Shown: positions 58,958 to 64,000 of the stretch, in pieces | Numbering within the stretch: the stretch's first letter is position 1 | Layout of the letters: the number at the start of each line of letters is the position of its first letter | DNA from: Solanum dulcamara | Lineage: Eukaryota > Streptophyta > Magnoliopsida > Solanales > Solanaceae | Direction: 5' to 3' | Assembly (NCBI RefSeq): GCF_947179165.1 | Contig: NC_077242.1 | Coordinates: 76,055,097 to 76,119,096 of the forward strand | Length of the DNA: 64,000 nt | The notes under the pieces: model-generated | Databases searched by the model: none | What the model was told of the DNA's origin: nothing | What the model saw: the letters and a program-made list of their open reading frames with translations, nothing else | Program-made: the position numbers and the translations under genes

Positions 58958-61900
58958 ATGGCTTCCATTTTCTTTATTTTTTTTCTCTCTTTGCTTCTGT
59001 TTTACCCTATTCTTTGTTTTGCATATGAAGCTAGGAATCATGAAGGTAAACAAAAAAAAGGAACCCATTTTGTTCTTTTTTTTCAGTTTTTGCTTTTCAA
59101 GAATTAATTTATTTTTTTGGTTTTTTGTTTGGATGTTTAGTGGAAGCTTTGATTGCTATAAGGAGAAGTTTGGATGACCCAAAAGGAGCTTTAAGTAATT
59201 GGGATGAAGATTCTGTTGATCCTTGTAGTTGGGCTATGATCACTTGTTCTTCTGAAAATCTTGTTATTGCACTGTATGTTTTAGTAGTTTTTTTTTTTTA
59301 ATTTTATGGTACTATATGATAATATTGGTTGTTAAAGATTGAAACTTTTACTGTTTTATCAAACTGAAGATATTTATTTTTTTTGGTAGAGGAGCTCCAA
59401 GTCAAGGTTTATCTGGGGTTTTGTCTGGGATGATATCAAATCTTACTAACCTTAAACAAGTGTAAGAGACAAACTTTTTATGTTTTTTTTGTATATAATT
59501 TCAAATTCTGATGGATCCCATTTGGTTAAAATTTCTTGTATGTTGAAAATTATGTAGTTTATTGCAAAACAACAACATTTCTGGGCATATTCCAAGAGAG
59601 CTAGGGAAACTTCCCAATCTTGAAACATTGGATCTGTCTAATAACCATTTCTCTGGTCATGTTCCTGATTCCTTGGGTCTGTTAAACAGTCTTCAGTATC
59701 TGTAAGCTTATAAAACTTTCACTTTTTTCATTTTGTGTGATTATCAAGATTACTTTTTTGTTTTTAGAGTTGAATTGTCAAACAATATCACGTTTTTGCG
59801 AGTTTGCTACCTGAACTAACACGAACACCAACTATTTATCAAAACACTTATTAGTTGTTCCTCTTTCCTTCCTAAAATATCACCATGGTTCAGGTAGGAA
59901 AAAAGAATAACCGATAGTCGTTGGTGATGGTTTAAGAAGTAAAAAGTGATTGAGAGTTTAGGAAGAAAACACTTAAAAGTGAACTTTAGTTTGTGTTTGC
60001 CATTATCTCTTGTTTTTCTGAGTACCCTTTTTCCTTTTAATTGTTGTTTTCTCATGTTGACTATTGTTTATGTTTTATCTTTTTCTTTGATGTCTTGTTC
60101 TGGGGTTTGTCTTGTAATGGAGTAGAAGGTTGAACAACAACAGCTTGTCTGGTGCTATTCCTCTTTCTTTAGCCAGAGTCCCTCAGCTTGCTTTCTTGTG
60201 AGTATACTTCTTTAAATCTATCACTTTTGTTTGATTTTGTTTTATTCTTTTGTCTGAATGTATTGAGAATTGAGACACACAATCTTCACTGGAATTATCT
60301 GGTCACTTTCTTGAATCAGCCTTGTGTTAAAGTTTTTTTGGTTTAAAGGAAATTGAATAGTTTGTTCTGTTTAGGGGTATTATTGTATTTTACCTTATTA
60401 TTCACCTTTATTTTATTTAGTATGACTATGATATTTAATGAACTTTAATGAAAGTCGGGATCCTAACTTGCTTGGGACTAAGGCGTTGTCATCGTCGTTG
60501 CCGTTGAATAATGTGTTCTGCTTAGGGGTCTAATTATATTCTAACTTATTTTTCACTTTTACTTTATTTAGTACAATGATGATATACAGTGAACTTAAAT
60601 GAAAGTGGGGATTCATATTGCTAATCCCAACTTGTTTGAGACAGAGGTGTTATTTTTGTCGTACGTATAGTGTGTTCTGTTTTTTTTTTGTAAAGAAAAT
60701 GAATAGTGTTCTGTTTAGGGTTATTATAATATTTTAATTTATTTTTCACTTTTATATTATTTTGTATGACTATAATATGCAATGAACTTAAATGAAAATG
60801 GGGATTCATATTGCTGACCCCAACTTGTTTGGGACTGAGGTGGTGTTGTTGTCGTCATCATTGTCGAATAATGTATTCCGTTTTTCTGGACATCTTAATC
60901 TTTCAGGGACTTGTCCTTCAATAATCTGAGTGGTCCTATTCCGAAATTTCCTACCAGAACTTTCAAGTATGGATTCTCTGCCAAACTCTTATTGTGTTAC
61001 ATTATAATTGTGTGTGTTTTTGTACGTAGAAATCGTCGTGTTTAAGTTCTAATTGTGATTATTCTGTATCGTTAATGTTTTCGTAGTGTCGTGGGTAACC
61101 CTTTGATTTGTGGAAATCACTCCACCGAGACTTGCTTTGGATCAGTGAACCTGATGCCCCTTTCGTTCGACATTGATTCCACCGGTAAAGTTTAGACAAT
61201 TTTCTCATGATTCAACAGTGTTTAGACATAAATACGATTTAATTCTCTTAAACTTCTTTCTGTTGTAACCAGGTAAGCGCAACTCGAAAAAACTAGCCAT
61301 TGCAATGGGACTTAGTATAAGCTTCATCTCGCTTTTCCTCTTAGGATTCGGATTCATAATTTGGAAAAGGAACCAAAACAGGAAACAGTCTATTCTGAAC
61401 ATTAATGGTGAGTCACTATTAATAATTCCTTGTCTATTTGACGACGGTTCAAAGTTATTTATGTTTGGTATTTTTGTTCCAGATATGCAAGAGGAGGATC
61501 TAGTTAGACTAGGGAATCTCAGAAGCTTCGCATTTAAAGAACTTCAACGTGCAACAAACAATTTCAGCTCCAAGAACATTCTTGGTGCTGGAGGATTTGG
61601 CAATGTTTACCGTGGAAAGTTGGGGGATGGTTCGTTGGTTGCGGTGAAACGACTTAAAGATATTAGTGGAACTGCTGGAGAATCACAGTTCAGGACGGAA
61701 TTGGAACTAATTAGCTTGGCGATACATAGAAATTTGCTCAGGTTAATTGGTTATTGTGCTACCCCAAACGAGAGACTTCTCGTGTATCCTTACATGTCTA
61801 ATGGCAGTGTGGCATCAAGACTTCGAGGTAAATACTTTGTGTAGTCTTTTCATCCAATTACATGCCTTACATTCTACTCCCTTTGTTTCGATTTGTTTGT

Positions 61901-63361
61901 GAGGTTTTGACTAGACACGGAGTTTAAGATAGCAAAGAAGAGGTGGTCTTAAACATACCATGTAGAACGTTAGATATTAAACAGTTGCCAAAAAAGGATC
62001 TAAGACAAACAAATTGAAACGGAGGGAGTATTTTGTTTATTGAAATTCTTGCTTATTAGATCGAAATTCTTGAAGGAGAAGAGTTTTTAATGCTATTATC
62101 TCTATAAACGAAAGGAGTTCTCAAATTCAATCTTACGATCTTAGACTTTAAAAAAAGGATGAATTGTACACATTCTCAATCTATTTTTGTGGTGACAGGA
62201 AAACCAGCACTAGATTGGAATACTAGGAAGAGGATTGCAATTGGAGCTGCTAGAGGTCTTCTTTATCTCCACGAGCAATGTGATCCGAAGATAATCCACA
62301 GAGATGTGAAGGCGGCAAATGTCCTATTAGATGACTTCTGTGAAGCTGTTGTTGGGGATTTTGGCCTTGCAAAGCTCCTTGATCATGCTGACTCTCACGT
62401 TACCACAGCTGTTCGTGGCACAGTTGGCCACATTGCTCCTGAATACCTTTCCACCGGTCAATCATCCGAGAAAACAGATGTGTTTGGATTTGGTATCCTC
62501 TTATTGGAGCTTATAACTGGAATGAGAGCTCTTGAATTGGGAAAAACTGTAAACCAGAAAGGCGCAGTACTTGAATGGGTATGTTTCTTTCTTCATCTAC
62601 CAGTTATTAAACTCTATGTTGCTCGGACTCTGCAAAAAGGTCACTGCACCCATGTCGGATCCTCAAAAAATGCACTACTTTGAGGCTTCGATACTCATGT
62701 GTTGTCATTTTTGAAGAGTCTGAGCAACCAATATTTCCTTTAAATAAAAGTGAAAAATGAAGCTCCAGTTAACACCATTTATTTAGTGATTTTTTAACCT
62801 ATGTTGGTCGGGACTCTTCAAAATGTAGACGGGTGCATGTCTAATCCTCCAAAGAAAGTACATTTTATGATAATTCAACATGGATGCACCAACATTTTCG
62901 GAGAGTCCTTTCAACAAAAAGAGTCTTGTTTAGATTTTCTCATGAAATGCTGCTAGATAACTAGAGTGGCTCAATGGCAGGTTAAGAAAATGCAGCAGGA
63001 GAAAAACGTTGAAGCGCTCATCGACCAAGAGCTTGGGAGCAGCTACGACAGGATCGACGTGGGAGAGATGCTACAAGTGGCTATACTCTGTACTCAATAC
63101 CTACCATCCCACCGTCCCAAGATGTCGGAGGTGGTCCGGATGCTCGAAGGCGATGGTCTTGCTGAAAAATGGGCTGCATCTCATAACTATGATGGCTCAG
63201 GCACAAACTTTTCTCTAACCAAAAACAGTAACAAAATTCAGAGCAAACATTCTATGGTCCCTCTTGGATATGATGACAATGATCATGATCATTTGAACAT
63301 GTTTGGGATGATGGATGATGACTTTGACACACATGCCATGGAGCTTTCAGGTCCAAGATAA
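58958..63361 (+). CDS. NIK1: NSP-interacting-kinase-like LRR receptor kinase (LRR-RLK subfamily II)
   Basis: A plasma-membrane receptor kinase. Exons: 58958-59045, 59141-59273, 59390-59461, 59558-59701, 60126-60197, 60907-60966, 61087-61184, 61273-61407, 61483-61827, 62199-62578 and 62981-63361. Junction phases are consistent and the total is 635 residues (NIK1 about 638). Signal peptide 1-22; LRR N-cap with PCSWAMITC (57-65); about five LRRs, the middle ones on 72- or 144-base exons; transmembrane segment about 230-252. Kinase features: GAGGFG (302-307), Lys323, HRD 416-418, DFG 436-438 and APE 462-464, so it is predicted active. Activation-loop Thr451, Thr452 and Thr457 align with NIK1 Thr468, Thr469 and Thr474. 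It ends in MELSGPR, as in NIKs. Family knowledge: NIKs limit begomovirus infection by suppressing translation via RPL10/LIMYB and also affect bacterial immunity. NIK1 rather than NIK2 or NIK3 is not proven. Confidence 0.94.
60364..60890 (+). repeat. Three tandem diverged copies of a 150-190 bp unit in NIK intron 5
   Basis: Each unit begins GTTCTG(T/C)TTAGGG (60364, 60515, 60708). It continues through TTATTTTTCACTTTTA and AATGAACTTAAATGAAA, and ends in a CCCAACTTGTTTGGGAC-like segment followed by GTTGTC(G/A)TCG(T/C). The last segment resembles a common Solanaceae LINE tail. The copies fill most of the intron (60198-60906). Confidence 0.7.
61877..62028. mobile_element. Stowaway MITE with TA target in NIK intron 9
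   Basis: The left end CTCCCTTTGTTTCGATTTGT is inverted at the right end as ACAAATTGAAACGGAGGGAG (with one gap). TA lies at 61875-61876 and 62029-62030. Length 152 bp. Confidence 0.8.
62618..62728. mobile_element. 111-bp MITE with 14-bp terminal inverted repeats in NIK intron 10
   Basis: GTTGCTCGGACTCT at 62618-62631 is inverted as AGAGTCTGAGCAAC at 62715-62728. The interior contains CATGTCGGATCCTC. It has the same length and design as the copy at 12740-12850. Confidence 0.78.
62803..62915. mobile_element. Decayed second copy of the 111-bp MITE in NIK intron 10
   Basis: GTTGGTCGGGACTCT at 62803-62817 pairs imperfectly with AGAGTCCTTTCAAC at 62902-62915. The interior has GACGGGTGCATGTCTAATCCTCC-like sequence. 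It lies about 75 bp from the fresher copy. Confidence 0.6.
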
Positions 63362-63363
63362 TA

Positions 63364-63475
63364 ACAACATATCAACAACAACAACATACTAGTGCAATCC
63401 CACAAGTGGGATCTGGGGTGTGCCTTATGTACGTGACGACTGATGTTTCTGATAGATCCTCGGTTCATAATAGAA
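63364..63475 (-). mobile_element. RTE-LINE/TS-SINE tail directly after the NIK stop codon (minus strand)
   Basis: AACAACATATCAACAACAAC, then GCAATCCCACAAGTGGGATC, TGGGGTGTGCC and GATAGATCCTCGGTTCATAA, the reverse complement of the family tail. It begins within a few bases of the TAA at 63359-63361, so it forms the start of the 3' UTR. Confidence 0.6.
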
Positions 63476-63780
63476 AAATATCCCGAAGGGGAAAAAATAG
63501 AACAAAAATAGGTACTTAATTCTTTTCAAATTTTTATAAGTTATTTTCACAATTAACTCTATAAAACGTATGTTTGTGAAGAAAAAGAAAGTTGTTTTTA
63601 GTTTGTTGGTTTTCTTTATATGCCTAGATGGTGTGAAAATAGTACTTTGTCATGTTTGATAAGTACACTTTTAGGAGTTTTTTTTTGGGTATAATGTAAA
63701 TAACCTTCTTCATCAGAAGTATCAATCTTTATGAGTAAATATAGTCTTTAGCACTATATAACTAGTAACTTTCTTTATGT
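63476..63780 (+). other. 3' flank of the NIK gene
   Basis: AT-rich 3' UTR and downstream sequence. No coding exon. Confidence 0.4.
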
Positions 63781-63782
63781 TG

Positions 63783-64000
63783 GCTTGCCTTTGGTAATGC
63801 TTTTTTACTTGTAATTGAGATGTTTGTTCTATAATTGAGAAATTTGTGATAGTCAGTGATGCACGGTTCGAAACTCTTATGTTGCCTGCCTTTTGGTAAT
63901 GCTTTTTTTTTAAAAAACTTATAATTGAGATGTTTTTCCTATGTTTGTGAATTTTTCGATGGTTAATGATGCACGGTTCGAAACTCTTACATTTCTTGCC
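63783..64000 (+). repeat. Tandem repeat, period about 110 bp, running to the window edge
   Basis: GATGCACGGTTCGAAACTCT occurs at 63858 and 63968. The preceding parts GCCTTTGGTAATGCTTTTTT and TAATTGAGATGTTT are also repeated. Two copies are visible and the array may continue beyond the window. Confidence 0.75.

Noticed and set aside
58902..59177. 91-codon plus frame overlapping the NIK start
   Set aside because: It runs out of frame across exon 1 and intron 1 and is low-complexity. It is considered only as an upstream ATG, not as a gene.

Overview
This is an AT-rich plant nuclear window, almost certainly from the Solanaceae (tomato/potato type). The evidence is the set of intron-rich plant genes together with dispersed repeats typical of that family: RTE-LINE/TS-SINE tails ending in TTG repeats, SolS- and Au-type SINEs, Stowaway MITEs and a 111-bp inverted-repeat MITE. 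No virus, plasmid, phage or prokaryotic operon is present.

Layout. (1) 1-8251, plus strand: the 3' part of an ASHR3-type SET-domain histone methyltransferase. Seven exons are visible and the N-terminal part lies outside the window. (2) 9773-10714, plus: an intronless GDP-L-fucose synthase. (3) About 10.7-33.1 kb: a long gene-poor stretch with SINEs, MITEs, tandem duplications, two arrays of about 178-bp and 186-bp monomers, TA microsatellites and two islands of unusually high GC. (4) 33285-35896, plus: a four-exon gamma-glutamyl peptidase. (5) 37585-47468, minus: a ten-exon oxysterol-binding-protein-related protein with a PH domain, a FFAT-like motif and a complete ORD. (6) About 47.5-58.5 kb: a second gene-poor stretch rich in MITEs. 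(7) 58958-63361, plus: an eleven-exon LRR receptor kinase of the NIK type. (8) 63.4-64 kb: a LINE/SINE tail in the 3' UTR region and a 110-bp tandem duplication.

The five genes do not form one pathway. They cover chromatin modification, nucleotide-sugar synthesis for cell-wall and glycan fucosylation, glutathione-conjugate processing, lipid transfer at membrane contacts, and receptor-kinase signalling. All exon models were built by hand: every intron is GT-AG, the phases match across every junction, and the joined reading frames have no internal stops. No undescribed gene system was found. The least explained structures are the 178-bp tandem array at 30.7-31.8 kb, the GC-rich islands at 24.8 kb and 32.2 kb, and a short unrecognised reading frame at 13.3 kb.
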